Below are positions 1 to 11,372 of a stretch of 64,000 nucleotides of DNA, in pieces. Under the pieces are notes generated by a model. It saw only the letters and a list, made by a program, of their open reading frames with translations. It made no database searches and was not told the origin of the DNA. This DNA comes from Diaporthe sp. PMI_573 (Eukaryota; Ascomycota; Sordariomycetes; Diaporthales; Diaporthaceae): positions 434,001 through 498,000 of the forward strand of contig JAJTUP010000032.1 of assembly GCA_021399435.1 (NCBI GenBank), written 5' to 3'. Position 1 is the stretch's first letter, and the number at the start of each line of letters is the position of its first letter. The position numbers and the translations under genes were made by a program.

Positions 1-2823
1 AGGCGCGCGTGCTCCTCGTAGTGCTTGCTGGCAAAGTCGACAATCTCGGCCTCCTTGATCAGCAGGGCCGGCTCGCCCGTGAGCTGGTGCCGCTGCGACT
101 CGATCTCGCGCAGCTTGGCCACGTTGAGGCGGAAGATGTCGCGCGTCTGCGCCTTGTCCAGGGGCGGGTAGTACAGCGACATGTGGATGCGCGACCTGAA
201 GGCGTCGTCGATGGTGCCCACGCGGTTCGTGGTCAGGAAGAGGATGCCGTTGTAGTATTCGAGCACGCGCAGGAAGACCGAGACGAGGGCGTTGCGCTTC
301 ATGTCCTGCTTGGATCGCTGCGACAGGAAGACGTCGGCCTCGTCGAGCAGGAGCACGCAATCCCACATGTGTGCCAGGCGGAACACGTTGGTCAGGGACC
401 TTTCGACCTCGGATGGCGACAGGCCCAGGTCGCCGCAGGTGATGACGAACAGGGGCTTCTGGTTCTCCATAGCCACGGCCTCGGCGGTGGCTGTCTTACC
501 CACACCAGGAACTCCGTGCAAGAGAACAACGAGACCTCTGCCTTTGCCCTGGATGAGATCCTGGCTGGGACCTTCGGCGGCAATGTCGATATACTTTCGC
601 TCGATGGTCTTCTTCTCGAAGTGAGAGCCCACGAGGCCACGGACGATTTCCTTGTAGTCCTTCAAGATGCGCAGGTTCTCAAAGACCCCCTGCTCACGGC
701 GGATCGGCTTCAGGGAGTTGATGTCGATGGGCACGAAGCGGCGCTCGCGTAGGACGTAGGCGAACATTCGCTTGGGGAGAAGGACGAGGTCCTCCTCGCA
801 GAGTTCCATCGGCTCCGAAAATTTGACCTGGCGGGTGCTCCGGCCCGAGTTGCGGACGCGCTGGCTCAGGAAGGAGTCCGTGGCCAGGTTCTCGCGACGC
901 TGTCGCAGCTCGACGCCGTCCGCCATCTGAATGATCTCGGTCTGTGCGAAGGCGAGCTTGGAGCGAGAGCCGTTCAGCCACTGCTGGATCTTCATCTCGT
1001 CCTCCTCGAAGTTGCAGGTAATAGGCTTGATGGATTTGGGCCGGTGGAAGTTGGGCCGCCAGTCCGAGTTCCGCTGGTACGCTTCGTTCATGTCGACGAT
1101 CACGTCGCTTTCAACGTACTCGGGGTGGCGCCAGTACTGGCCGTCCTCGTTGCGGAGGACCTCTGCATCGCGGTCATTGTAGTCGTACGGGTCGTGGGGC
1201 GGGTTGCGGGTGACGGTCCACGCGTTGTAGGCCTGGTGTCGCTCCTTGGGGCTCAGGTACCTCGCGAAGTCGCTGCCCTGCTTCTTGTGGCTCTCGAGGA
1301 TCTGCTCGTGGTTCTCGGCGAAGCGGATGGGGAACACCTCGAGCGAGTCTATAGGTCGCTCTCCCGGGAAAGAGTCGATGAAGAACTTGTGGCGGACGGC
1401 TCCGAACTCGGCACCGTCATGATCGATGTAGTAGGCACAGATGGTGAACCTCTCATCTTCGTTGTCCTCGCGGAAATCTTCGAGCCACGCATAGCCTGCC
1501 TTTGGGTATTTGACTGTGGCATCGTTGGTTAGTATATCATGTCAAGTTACCACAGCAGAAAAGTACTGACTGTCTGGTTGAGGGCTTTTCACTCGGTACA
1601 CTCGCCAAAGCTCGTGGTACCGCCCGCTGTTGTCGTTGCTGGCGGGCATATGGATCAAGTCTCCGACACGGAACAGCGACCAGAGATCCTCGTAGCGAAC
1701 CTTGGTTTCCGTTGTGCCATCGTACTGGTTGTATAGAGGCATGACTTCGTTTTCGACGAAGTTCACGTAGCAGCGCATGTCCCGGAGCGCCTGGACCCCG
1801 TCCATGATGATCTCCTGATCCTCTGTGTTGGAATCGACCGACTGGAGGGACTTTCGGTCTTCGTCGTCATCATAGTCTTCGTCATCACTCGCAGAATCGT
1901 CGGCCCCCTCCTCACCCTGCGCAGCAGCCTTGGGAGGCTCGACGCTGGGCTCATCGATGAACTCGATTTCTTCAGCAGCCTCGGCAGAAGACCCGGAGTC
2001 CTCCTCCTCCAAGCCCTCAACATCGCCCCATTTCTCCTCGAGGGCAGCCAAGACGTCCTTCATCTTTTGCTGGTAGTAGATCATCGGCTTGAAGGGGCGT
2101 ATGAATGTCCTGGGTGTGGATCGCCTCTCGGTCTCGCCCAGCAACGAGGTCAGATGGCCCAGGACTGCCTGGGAATTTATGCGGATCCGCATCATGTCGG
2201 TCCCTTGGAGTTGGCCCTGGTGTTGATCAGCTCCCTGTTCAATAGGCGCGGCGGTGCATTATCACAACCACCTGAAACTTTGTCCTGGGTGGGTGGAAGC
2301 GGCTGGTAACTTACATCATTGGGAGCAACAAACTTCTTGTCGCTGCCGCTCACCTTGCTCATCACTGGCGCATCATAGCCGTATGCTGGGACATCAACAG
2401 TCAGTGAGATCCTCCACCATCAAGAAGGCCAAAGCTACAGAAAGACATACCGTGCTCCCCATAAAACATCCCGTACTTTTGGCGATTCCTCGCCATCTCC
2501 TCCTTACGGCGCGCTGCCTGCTCCCTGCGGATCTGCGCCTGCAGGCTCGGCGCCGCCATGAGGACCTCGATGGCGTAGTCACGCTCGCCGACGTCGTGAA
2601 ACCTGTTCTTGAAGGTCTCGAAGTTGGAGTACTTGCGCACCTCAGGGACCTTGGCCAGCCACTTGGCATCGGTGCGGCGGCGGTCCTCGGCGAGGCGCTC
2701 GCGGCGCTCGGCCTCCCGTTTGGCGGCTTGGATGGCCGCATAGTCTGCGCCGCTGCGCTTCGACGGAAGCGCCTGGGAGGGCTTGCCGCCGCGGGCGGTG
2801 GGCCTTGCCTTTGTGCGTGCCAT
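1..2823 (-). CDS. AAA-family ATPase, fungal DUF7025 type (3' end cut by window)
   Basis: Exons read on the minus strand: 2823-2451, 2385-2315, 2216-1571 and 1513 to the left edge. The phases agree (1, 0, 1), and the last intron carries a TACTAAC branch point. The N-terminus (MARTKARPTARGG) is basic and low-complexity. The middle has a long acidic stretch followed by a conserved segment (RCYVNFVENEVMPLYNQYDG) characteristic of fungal AAA proteins carrying DUF7025. The C-terminal part holds a Walker A (GVPGVGKTATAEAVA, near 481-520) and a Walker B (VLLLDEADVFL, near 325-360), then a sensor-type FLTTNR segment. AAA proteins of this kind hydrolyse ATP to remodel other proteins, but the substrate of this subgroup is not known to me. 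The protein is incomplete: the lid domain and stop lie outside the window. Family assignment is firm; cellular role is not inferred. Confidence 0.85.
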
Positions 2824-3695
2824 TGTGCTGTGTATGATGGAGGAGGGTTTCTCTTCCGTAGGCGATGGCGAAGACTATGCAAATGAATCCTGGAGTTCAG
2901 CAGCGACAGGCAGGAGAATTGTCCAAGTTTGCCGGCTGTGTGATCAGAGGAGGATTTTGATGTTAGGGATGAAGAGGACATCAACATTTATATTATCAGC
3001 TACACTAGGTATCCAGATAGATATATAGACGGGGCAGCCAATCATCTTGTTTACTTTCGCGGGTCCTGCCGTGAGACTCACACTGCCGTGCCTAGCAATA
3101 GGCAACAGCAGCTCGGACCCACTCTCGGACGAGGCGCAATGGTCGAAGACCCCTGAACCTGAGGCTCTAGTTGGGGCGTAAGCACTATCGTGAGCCAATC
3201 CGCGCGAGCCAGCGCATAACGAACGCATAAAGATGGGGACCCGAAGGCTGCGCTCTGACATCGCACAGCGGTGTGACTCCAGGTGCGTAGAGCAAACGCC
3301 AGCTTGATGGGCCTCCACAACAACGCACAACCGTTATCAACCACCGCAGCGCCGTCTGCCTGGCATTCCATCTCGCAGGGATTGTAAAGTGTCAAGCAAG
3401 TCGATGGCCGCAATTCTTACACTTCGAAGGTACCCGCAACCCAGTTATCTGTGAACGTCCCGTTGTTTAGGCAACCAGAATTTCGTAGCAAAGGCTACCA
3501 CAAAGAGATCTGTGGGTGCTATAAAGTCAGCACCAATAGGCGGAGCTCATTCTTATAGGTAGTTGTATCATGAGTGATTTGGAGGGCTGCGGACACCGGT
3601 CAATCTCATGATTCTAGCCTCGTGCACAAAAGCAATAAACTTGATTTCTGTATTTACATGACCTACGGTCTAGTACTTCATCTTGCCCACAGCAG
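2824..3695. other. intergenic spacer, 0.9 kb
   Basis: Promoter side of the AAA ATPase gene on the left and the 3' flank of the carboxylesterase gene on the right. I see no supported gene, RNA or repeat in it. Confidence 0.5.
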
Positions 3696-5454
3696 TCAAG
3701 CATATGAAGCCTCCCTCCACCAATCACACCTTGAATTGGCAGCCGGATCCTCGACCACGTCCACGAAGGTCGCATTCAGATTCAGATCCGCAAAACTATC
3801 ACCATAGATAGGGAACGCAGGCAGTCCGTCGCGGTTAGGGTCTCCAGTCTCCGCAAACGTCGTGAGGTACCCCTGAAGAATACCCGCCAGCGTCGCGTTC
3901 GTCACGAGGGTGCTCCAGGTGCTGTTGATGTAGAAAGAATAGTTGACGTCCAGGGTGTGCGTCCCGGGAGGCACGCTAAACAGATACGAGTACGCGGGGG
4001 ACGCGCTTCCATTGCTACTCGAAGCGCCGAGGGCCTTGCCCACAAAGTACGCGTGGCAGGCGAAGGTGAGGTCCGCGACGGCGTTCATCAGCCGGTTGAA
4101 GGGCGTCGTCCACGGGAGGGAGGTGTCGTTGTAAAGGGGCGGGTAGACCGCGGTCGACAGCTCCTCGAGGGTGGCCTCGGGCATCTCGGGGAAGTAGAGC
4201 CTCATGTAGGTGTCGAAGGCGGACGAGTTGGTGGCAGCCGGGTCGGTGTACTTCTGGCCCTCGAAGGTGTTGTGCGCGACCATCACCTTCACGCCCTTGT
4301 GGAACCGGCCGCTCGCGAGGAGCTTTTCAGGCAGGTCCGGCACATACTCTCCGTCCGGGGCCGGGCCGAATTGAAAGGTGCCGTAGAAGTCTGAGGACTG
4401 AGAGAGCTTGTTTGCAATCTGGAGGTCGTATGTGTCGAGTGCCACGAGGTCCGTCAGGCTCGAGGCGTTGGCGGCCTCGAGGAAGACGGAGAACGAGTCC
4501 TCGGCTTGCGAGGCATAAGGGCGCGGGACGTAGGCCGGGGACTGGAGAATAGCCTGTTGAAACTGCGGAGCATCCTTCGTGCCACCGTATGCGGTGATGT
4601 GGTGGAGAATAGACCCGCCGCCGGCTGATTCGCCCATGACCGTGACCCGAGATGCGTCACCGCCGAAGAGGTGGATGTGGTTTTTCACCCACTCGAGTGC
4701 CTTACGCTGGTCTTGAAACCCGACGTTGGGCACTCCTCCGGCTGAGGTGTATGATTCACCTTGGAGCCAGCCGAGAGCACCGAGCTATATCATAAGTGTC
4801 AGCTCCGAGGGTAAGTCTATGTCAAGTCAACAAAGTGGTACTCACCCGGTAGTTCAACCCGACCCAAATAACACCCTCTCCATCCTCGTCAAAACTGCGA
4901 TCCTGCAAGCCCAGAGGGTTCGTCATAGGGCCACCCCATTTCGCACCAATCTGGAACCCACCGCCGTGGATCCAAACCATGACGGGGCGGGACGAGTTAC
5001 AGCGTTGATCCCACACCGACTCCGGAACCACAACGTCGAGAAAAAGGCAGTCCTCACTTTCCAGCTCTCCGGGGGCAGCAGTCACGAACTTGGGGTTCTG
5101 CCACGGCGTGTACGACTGGGGGCAGATCTTGCCGTAGGTGCCGTCCTGGACGCCCGCCGAGCGGTTGTTGACGGGGTCCTGGGGCAGCTGGAAGCGGAGG
5201 GGGCCGACTGGAGGGGCGGCGTATCTGATGTTTGAGAAGTTGTAATATTTCCGCTCATCTGGCGAGGTGGTGACCTGAGGCGCGTGGAGAGCGTAATCCA
5301 GATCGACAACGGGCCCCTTGGTCGGGTCGGTGCATGATCCAGCAGTTGGAGCAGTCGCGTTTATACCATGGCGGACCAAACTGCCGTTGGATGAACAGCT
5401 CGCCCAGGAACCAGAAGCGGCCAGGGCCAGAAGCATCCATAGAGACGACGCCAT
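3696..5454 (-). CDS. secreted type-B carboxylesterase / lipase
   Basis: Two exons, 5454-4846 and 4784-3696, joined in phase 0 by a 61-nt intron (GTGAGT...ATAG), give about 565 residues, the usual length for the COesterase family. The first ~19 residues (MASSLWMLLALAASGSWAS) form a signal peptide, so the enzyme is probably secreted. The alpha/beta-hydrolase signature is intact: oxyanion-loop HGGGF in exon 1, nucleophile serine in GESAGG (about residue 256), acidic residue in NTFEG (about 378) and histidine in GTHTLDV (about 479). These enzymes hydrolyse carboxylic esters. The real substrate (lipid, plant ester, xenobiotic) cannot be read from sequence. Several N-x-S/T sites fit a secreted glycoprotein. 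No neighbouring biosynthetic genes suggest a cluster role. Confidence 0.9.
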
Positions 5455-6446
5455 TTTGCCAGGTCACGATCAGGAGATTGAAAATCCAGCAGACCACGCA
5501 AGGACAAAAGTCCGCTGGTCATATATTCGTACCATGACGAAGGCGTCTATAGAAGTACTATGTCGTGAAGGTGCGAAAAGACTGCCAGGGATGTTCGGGT
5601 TTTCCGCCGCGACGCTCGACTGTTCGCCTTCCAAGTCCCGGGACACCGACGCGAAAATTAAAATGACAATCTCCACACTGGGATCCATAAACGCGCACCT
5701 TGTCATGCTAGCAAACGGTAGCTCTTGATCGTCCCATGACCCTCGGTCGTTGAGGTTGGTTGACCTTGAAGACCGTCCATTCAGATTCGGACATCGAAAC
5801 AGTACACTCTGAGGTGGGCACCTAGGTATTGGTTACCCCGAGTTCTCACAGGCATTACTGTACGGTCTTATCGTCGGAAACATGTAGACTCACTTTCCAA
5901 ACGCCTTGGTTGCACAAAATCTGTAATGCAGCGTGCCTGAAAACCATAGCTGTATAAGAAATGCAGAATCAAGTGGCAAGGCGGGTGAGTAGAACAGCGT
6001 GAGTGGAGATCGACTTACAGTAGATCCGTCCCATGCTATGCGCCGGATAAACCGCACCGCGCCAGTTGTGCACAGGGGCGTCAACAAAGACGAAATCGAG
6101 ACTCAATGGCCCTTGTAAATCTTAGATACGGTCGAGAGAGTACCTTGATTTGAAAGTGTTCTCATTCGAATCTATGATTGTTTATCCAAAGTCCCATATA
6201 CTCCTTCCTTCCCTCACAGAGCGCTGTGGCCTGTTCGGCAATAGAGTTGATAACAATAAACCATCCGATGAGGGATGTGACCCAATTACAATTCCGGAAC
6301 CCTATCCGATCCCGAGTCCTTGCCGCTGTCTATGCTATGACTCCCGAAAACCCAAACCTTTGATATTTATATACATACGTATGTGTGTGTGTGTGTGTGT
6401 GAATACCAACACATTTCGCTCAGCCTCTGGCTGCAGTCGAAACACC
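5455..6446. other. intergenic spacer, 1.0 kb
   Basis: Lies between the carboxylesterase start and the 3' end of the Atos-like gene. Apart from the TG microsatellite listed separately, no coding region or structured element could be supported. Confidence 0.5.
6382..6401. repeat. (TG)n microsatellite
   Basis: An uninterrupted run of ten TG dinucleotides about 45 bp downstream of the Atos-like stop codon. Confidence 0.9.
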
Positions 6447-8852
6447 TCAACCATCCTGGAGATCATCGACATCACCCATCTCCCCCTTGCAGGCGTTCTG
6501 CATCCCCAACGACCTCAGCCTTTGCGAGAGCAGCCCCTCAGCCATGGCAGCACCAGGGCTACCACCAGGATAGTAGGGGCCGCCGCCCCCCACGTACCCA
6601 GCTATATCGCCCTTGGCAAAACTCAAAGGGGCCATGGCGGGCGTAGCCTCGACAGGCACCGACGTCGGGGCTCGCACCTGGGCGCCGGAGGACAAGCCCG
6701 TCCCAACAGGCCGCCCAAGCGACAACCCCCTATCCTGAAAGCTCGACGCCCTCGCCCGAAGCAGGGACAGGCTCGGCATGGGCTCGCTAGGGTCAAAGGG
6801 CGGCAGCTGCTGGCCGAACGAGAAGCCGGAGCTCCTCCTGCGGAACGCCTTCTCGGCCGCCAGGCTCGCCCCGGGCCCCGTCGCCTGCGTCACGGGCTGG
6901 GACATGACCTTGACAGGCTTGTAGGGCGTGAACCTGGGCTCCGGGAGCGTGACCTCGTTCCGGAGTTTTTCCTTTCCGTCGGGCACGCGGTTGGCAAAGA
7001 CGACCCTGATGCTCTTGTAGAGGTAGTGGCGGCCCTTTGCGGGACAGCAGATGTGCAGGTGGACGAGGTACCGCAGGGTCGGTCTCTCGCTGGTAGATGG
7101 CAGGTTCTCGACCATGGGGCCGCCGGCGGAGTAACACCGCTGGCGGATGAACGTCTTTGTTCCGGGCTCCATGCCCTCCAGGTCGTACGGCACGAGAAAT
7201 AGTTTCACGGCCGTCTTGTTCTGGTTTTTGATGATGATCTGGATCTGGCCCTTCTCTGGGATACGGTAGCTTCCTCCTGGCGGGGCCTTTGGAGAGGCTG
7301 ACCTCCGCTTTAGCTTAGTCGCTTTTCGTGCGTCGATACCGGCCACGTCGCCACCGCAGTTAATGTCGGTCATTACGATGTCCTCGTCTCCATCCAGCCG
7401 TTGCCGAGTAGCTGCCGAGATGCTTCTCTGGTGAGACTTTCGTCTTTGTCTTGCGGTCTCATCTGGGTTGGAGAGCCCGTTCTCCAGATCGATCTGTCCA
7501 ACATAGGGGCTTGGCCCATCATCGCTCTTGGACCGGCCGTGAGGTGTATTTACGTAACTGTAAAAGACGGCCGGAAAGGGTAGCGTGACATGGGCCGGAC
7601 AGCGCAGACTGCTTTTGCAATTTCCTAGGCCCAAGACACCTATTTGGGCCATAAAATCCAGAGGTCTCGAGGGCGTGGTGGACATACGGCCCCGGAGGAT
7701 GCTCTCCTCATATGATCCAACCATCGAGGTCTGGTGCAAAGGCGAAGACGATTCCAGTCCTAACGAGGGGCGCCTCGAGAATGCCGAGCTTTGTGGCGAT
7801 GATGTTCCCAAAGAGAAGGTCGGTGTGGATGTCAGAGATCTCCGCGGCTGGTGGGCTTGATAGGACTGGATCGACTCGCGGCGTATACTAGGTATCCTTT
7901 GTGCAGTGGTGGGCACATTCTGGTGTGGATACAGGCCGCTCAACGTCTGCCGTCGAGAGACTCTGCTGGGGGTAGAAGGGTCCAAGTCTATATGACTTAT
8001 GGGCAGAGACAAGTTCAGGTCATCGTTGCTCTCGGATTGGACGAGAGGGCTCGTAGGATGCTTGTACACAAAACTGGACGATATAGACGAGGATACAGAG
8101 GGTGGCGAGGCCCGGAAACCATCTGGTGGGTCGGCATACGGTATCCTTCTCTCGAATTTGAACGGGGTGAAGTCTCGCGGAGGTGAGGTGGCAAAATGGG
8201 AGTGGTGTTCCCGGTAGAGACCCTCTGAGTTCGGAACTCCTCTGACGCCCTCCTTTCCCACTTCGTTCTGACGGGACGAAGAAGCATGCTGGGTGAAGTC
8301 GCCGCTATGAAGAGCCGACCTGGGCCTCTCTATCGCAAGACCCTGCTGCATGCGCTCCAGATCTTCCGTCTCTTGAGTCTGCGCACCTAACCTGTCCTTC
8401 GTAGGGGGTGAAAGTGCGATAGATTCGCTGGAGGTTGGTTGCGGGCTGGTTGGCTGTTCTCGAGAGGAGCTACGGCGGAAGAGAGCTTCGAACTGAGTGG
8501 GATCGTTAGGCATGTTGCCAGCACACGAGCCGAGCGAATTCCGGGCACTTACATGGCGTTTGGGACTCCACGTAGGACTCTCACCCCTCTTCAGCCGCTC
8601 AATCAGCTCGATACGGTCGGATGTGGTGTTGACAGACAGCCCGGGCGTGGGAGATGACGGTTCTGAGCGATCTGGTACCGGCCCCTCGCAGAGTTCTGTT
8701 CGAATGCTCTCCTCTGAGAGCTGGCGGCTCAGGGACATGGGGCGGGCCTGGTCGCGCAGAGAAACGTGCAGCGGGACGGGCTGGGCCACTGGAGACTCGG
8801 AATGAGGCGCTGAAACGTCATCTTCGTCGAGGTTCTCGCGGAATATGGGCAT
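6447..8852 (-). CDS. Atos/FAM214-like protein (DUF4210 plus Chromosome_seg domain)
   Basis: The frame is open from upstream, but the best start is the ATG at 8852 (MPIFRENLDEDD), because the preceding codons look like untranslated leader. A 60-nt intron at 8493-8552 (GTAAGT, branch CTAAC, CAG) is inferred although it is a multiple of three and has no stop. With it removed the protein is about 781 residues. The N-terminal two thirds is Ser/Pro-rich and probably disordered. The C-terminal half contains the conserved DUF4210 stretch (GSYEESILRGRMST ... AQIGVLGLGNC ... PFPAVFYSY) and, about 100 residues on, the second conserved block (GQIQIIIKNQNKTAVKLFLV ... KTFIRQRCY ... YLVHLHICCP). Both are shared with animal Atos/FAM214 and fungal proteins linked to chromosome segregation. 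Animal Atos is a nuclear transcriptional regulator; the role in this fungus is inference only. Confidence 0.85.
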   Translation of the reverse strand: MPIFRENLDEDDVSAPHSESPVAQPVPLHVSLRDQARPMSLSRQLSEESIRTELCEGPVPDRSEPSSPTPGLSVNTTSDRIELIERLKRGESPTWSPKRHVSARNSLGSCAGNMPNDPTQFEALFRRSSSREQPTSPQPTSSESIALSPPTKDRLGAQTQETEDLERMQQGLAIERPRSALHSGDFTQHASSSRQNEVGKEGVRGVPNSEGLYREHHSHFATSPPRDFTPFKFERRIPYADPPDGFRASPPSVSSSISSSFVYKHPTSPLVQSESNDDLNLSLPISHIDLDPSTPSRVSRRQTLSGLYPHQNVPTTAQRIPSIRRESIQSYQAHQPRRSLTSTPTFSLGTSSPQSSAFSRRPSLGLESSSPLHQTSMVGSYEESILRGRMSTTPSRPLDFMAQIGVLGLGNCKSSLRCPAHVTLPFPAVFYSYVNTPHGRSKSDDGPSPYVGQIDLENGLSNPDETARQRRKSHQRSISAATRQRLDGDEDIVMTDINCGGDVAGIDARKATKLKRRSASPKAPPGGSYRIPEKGQIQIIIKNQNKTAVKLFLVPYDLEGMEPGTKTFIRQRCYSAGGPMVENLPSTSERPTLRYLVHLHICCPAKGRHYLYKSIRVVFANRVPDGKEKLRNEVTLPEPRFTPYKPVKVMSQPVTQATGPGASLAAEKAFRRRSSGFSFGQQLPPFDPSEPMPSLSLLRARASSFQDRGLSLGRPVGTGLSSGAQVRAPTSVPVEATPAMAPLSFAKGDIAGYVGGGGPYYPGGSPGAAMAEGLLSQRLRSLGMQNACKGEMGDVDDLQDG

Positions 8853-10633
8853 CTTGGTGCTTATATCTCTGGTGCAGCAGATAAAGTGCCTCGTTGTCTT
8901 GGGGATGCCGGAAGTGCAGGGCAGCGAATGGTCAGAATTTAACCACCCGAGGTCCTTTTCAGAACCTTGGGTGGCTTGTGGCACAAGGTTGAAAGGTTGA
9001 AAGGTTGAGGGGTTGAAAGGCGGTCGTCACAACGGGCCTGGTCGGTCGGTCATCGGGGATATCCACTGCCGTAGTGACGGGTGACCGGGTTGAGGATCCA
9101 ACACTGCAGGTCCTGCCTCCAACAAGAGGGTGTTTCTTTTTTTGGCGGTCCTCATGCACGGCCGAGGCGGAGAGGCTGGTGGCATGGGAATCAGATGCTT
9201 GAGGCAAAGGCGAGAGCCGAGATGTCTGCCGGCTTATCGTGATTCGCGACGGAGACAAGACGGTCACGGGCACGGGCACAGCATCAACGGGAAGCTGCAG
9301 GCACTAGATTGTGAGACGACGGGTGAGTGCATGCAGTTTGTCGGCCCAGCCGCAAGTGAGTGAACAAGTGAGCCTATATGTTGTATGTACAGTTGTGATA
9401 TGTGAGTCAAGTCGAGTGATGTGACGAAGACATGTCGTCTTGGGTTGACGTCCAAGGACAAGGGGTCATTGGGTGGCCCCGGAAGCGGAGGCGTGAACCC
9501 TGCTGGCAGCCCTGGCGCGATGATGCAGCTTTTACCTGCTCAGTCTGCTGTGACCCTAGCGTGTCCCGTCCCAGGAGTCGACCTGTCGACCCAAGAGGGG
9601 GCCCATGCTTCAGCTAAAAGGCCCCTTGTGCAGGCTCGGATGGAACAAGATCCACTCTCCCTCCAATGGTCCACGGGCCCCACAGGGTCACGGTGACAGC
9701 GACACAGACCTTCCCTCATCTGGACGGCTGTGCCGCCTGCCCGCCCTCCCCTCATGCGAGCTCTTCCGGGGCTGCAGGCGTTAGTTTAGCGCCTCCTCTC
9801 ATCCACAACCAGCCATTCCATCTCGCATGATGTGGGATTGAAACAAAACGAAACTTATTAATGGAACACCAAACAACATTCCACCAACGCAGCATGGCCC
9901 AACGACTGTCCAATTGCCCGCCTCGAGATGCTCGGATGTTCGGATGCTTTGTCTTGCAGGGTTGATCGACTGGTTGACTCGTTTACAAGGTAATTACCCA
10001 GCCAAGATCATTCATTACCCAGCTTCCAAGGGAAGCTTGCTGGTGGGGCTGGGCCTCCCCTTCCTTGGACGGATCCGATTAGTGCTGCATTGGTACCATC
10101 ACACGACAGTATCGACACCACGTCTTGATAACTCCTTTGGGGCTACTCTCATTTGTGTCCTGCTGGAGCGCTAGGTTGGATAGATTCGTGATCGTCTAGC
10201 TCTATCATTGAAAATTACACTCACTGCTCATCCAAGAGAGATGTGTCAAGCACAACATGTTACTACAGCTCTCCAATCTGGGGCAGCAGGTGTGCTCTTT
10301 AATATGTCATGCGTTCTTGCCTTCCATTGCAACTGTAGAAGGCACGTCTTTGGTTGTAGTCGATAACAATTGCCTTCGCTACCTAGGTATGCCAACCCAT
10401 GCCGTTTCTTGCAATGCTCGTAGACAACATGCCATCGACCGACTCTGCCCACCACGTCCTCTCACAGCCGCATTCTCGGGAAGCTGAAACCATAGTATTT
10501 CTCTCTCAATCATCTGCTATTGTTGAGCCACACAACGTCATTCGCTATTCCCTACATTCATTCGACAGACACATAAGCATCCCCACTGCTAAACACTCGT
10601 AACTGCTGTCGGTCAGCCACCACTCCAACGGGA
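8853..10633. other. intergenic spacer, 1.8 kb
   Basis: Shared upstream region of the divergent Atos-like (minus) and E2-like (plus) genes. It contains the GGTTGAAA tandem repeat at its left end. No convincing gene was seen; short open frames here lack introns, motifs or composition that would support them. Confidence 0.5.
8986..9020. repeat. short tandem repeat of a GGTTGAAA-type unit
   Basis: Four imperfect copies of a roughly 9-10 nt unit (AAGGTTGA) in a row, just upstream of the Atos-like start, probably in its 5' leader or promoter. Confidence 0.75.
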
Positions 10634-11372
10634 ATGGCAGTCCAGGGCTCTCTTGCCTGGGAGCGTATTCAGCTCGAAAAGGAGGACGCACGGGGTGAAC
10701 GGCGTAGATACTTCTTCGCCTACGGCGCCGGAGGGGAAACCCGCATCTTCACAGCTTATCTCGTCTGCCCATACACCGGGATTTATGGCTCCGGCGTCTA
10801 TCGCTTCAAGCTCGTAAAGATCCACGTCTGGCTGCCTGACGGATTTCCAAGGGTGCGCCCCGAGGTCACCTTTATCCAGCACCGAACGAGGCATCATGTC
10901 CATCCAAACTTCCACGCCACCGGCAAGATAAGCCTCAGCTTCCTAGAGTAGGTCAATTTTTGTTCCTACTCTTTCCATCTTCTCCCAGTCTGTTTCGTAT
11001 ATGCGAAGCATCACTCGTTGTTCAAGCCTCGTTCATGGCAACCAGAGTCTCCCCTGTTAACTCTTTCAACAACAGCCCCGCCGACGCCGATTCGTGGCAG
11101 CGCCAGTGCAATCGATGGCGGAACAAAGGTGTTTGCGTACGTTAGTAACTTGACCAGACTTGGTGGCTCCGGCCATGGCGGGCCATTAGGGGCCAACCCC
11201 GGATGTGCCCACTTTCGCAGGGAGAACACTTGACCAGACGGCTAACACTCCGCATAAACAGCGCGGCATGCTCCTACACATGCGAAGACTTTTCGATGAC
11301 AATCCATTCAAGCACGAGACTTGGGGCGAAGACAATCCCGAACTCAACCACTACGTTCAATATGTCACCTAG
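10634..11372 (+). CDS. E2 (ubiquitin-conjugating) fold protein lacking the active-site Cys
   Basis: Exons 10634-10947, 11076-11136 and 11262-11372 join with matching phases (2, 0), using donors GTAGGT and GTACGT, to give 161 residues ending at TAG (11370-11372). The order of E2 landmarks is clear: an N-terminal helix, a YP-like strand segment (CPYTGIYGSGVYRFKLVKIHVWLPDGFPRVRPEV in part), HPN at HHVHPNFHATG, a Trp about 12 residues on, and the helix LLHMRRLFDDNPF. The catalytic cysteine normally found in the I-C-L motif after HPN is replaced by serine (KISLSFL). The protein should therefore be unable to form the usual ubiquitin thioester; it may be a non-catalytic variant or a decaying gene. 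Coding continues in frame beyond the TAG (next entry). No in-frame intron that removes the TAG could be found: candidate donors at 11355 and 11364 do not match the phase of the candidate acceptors examined downstream. Confidence 0.55.
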
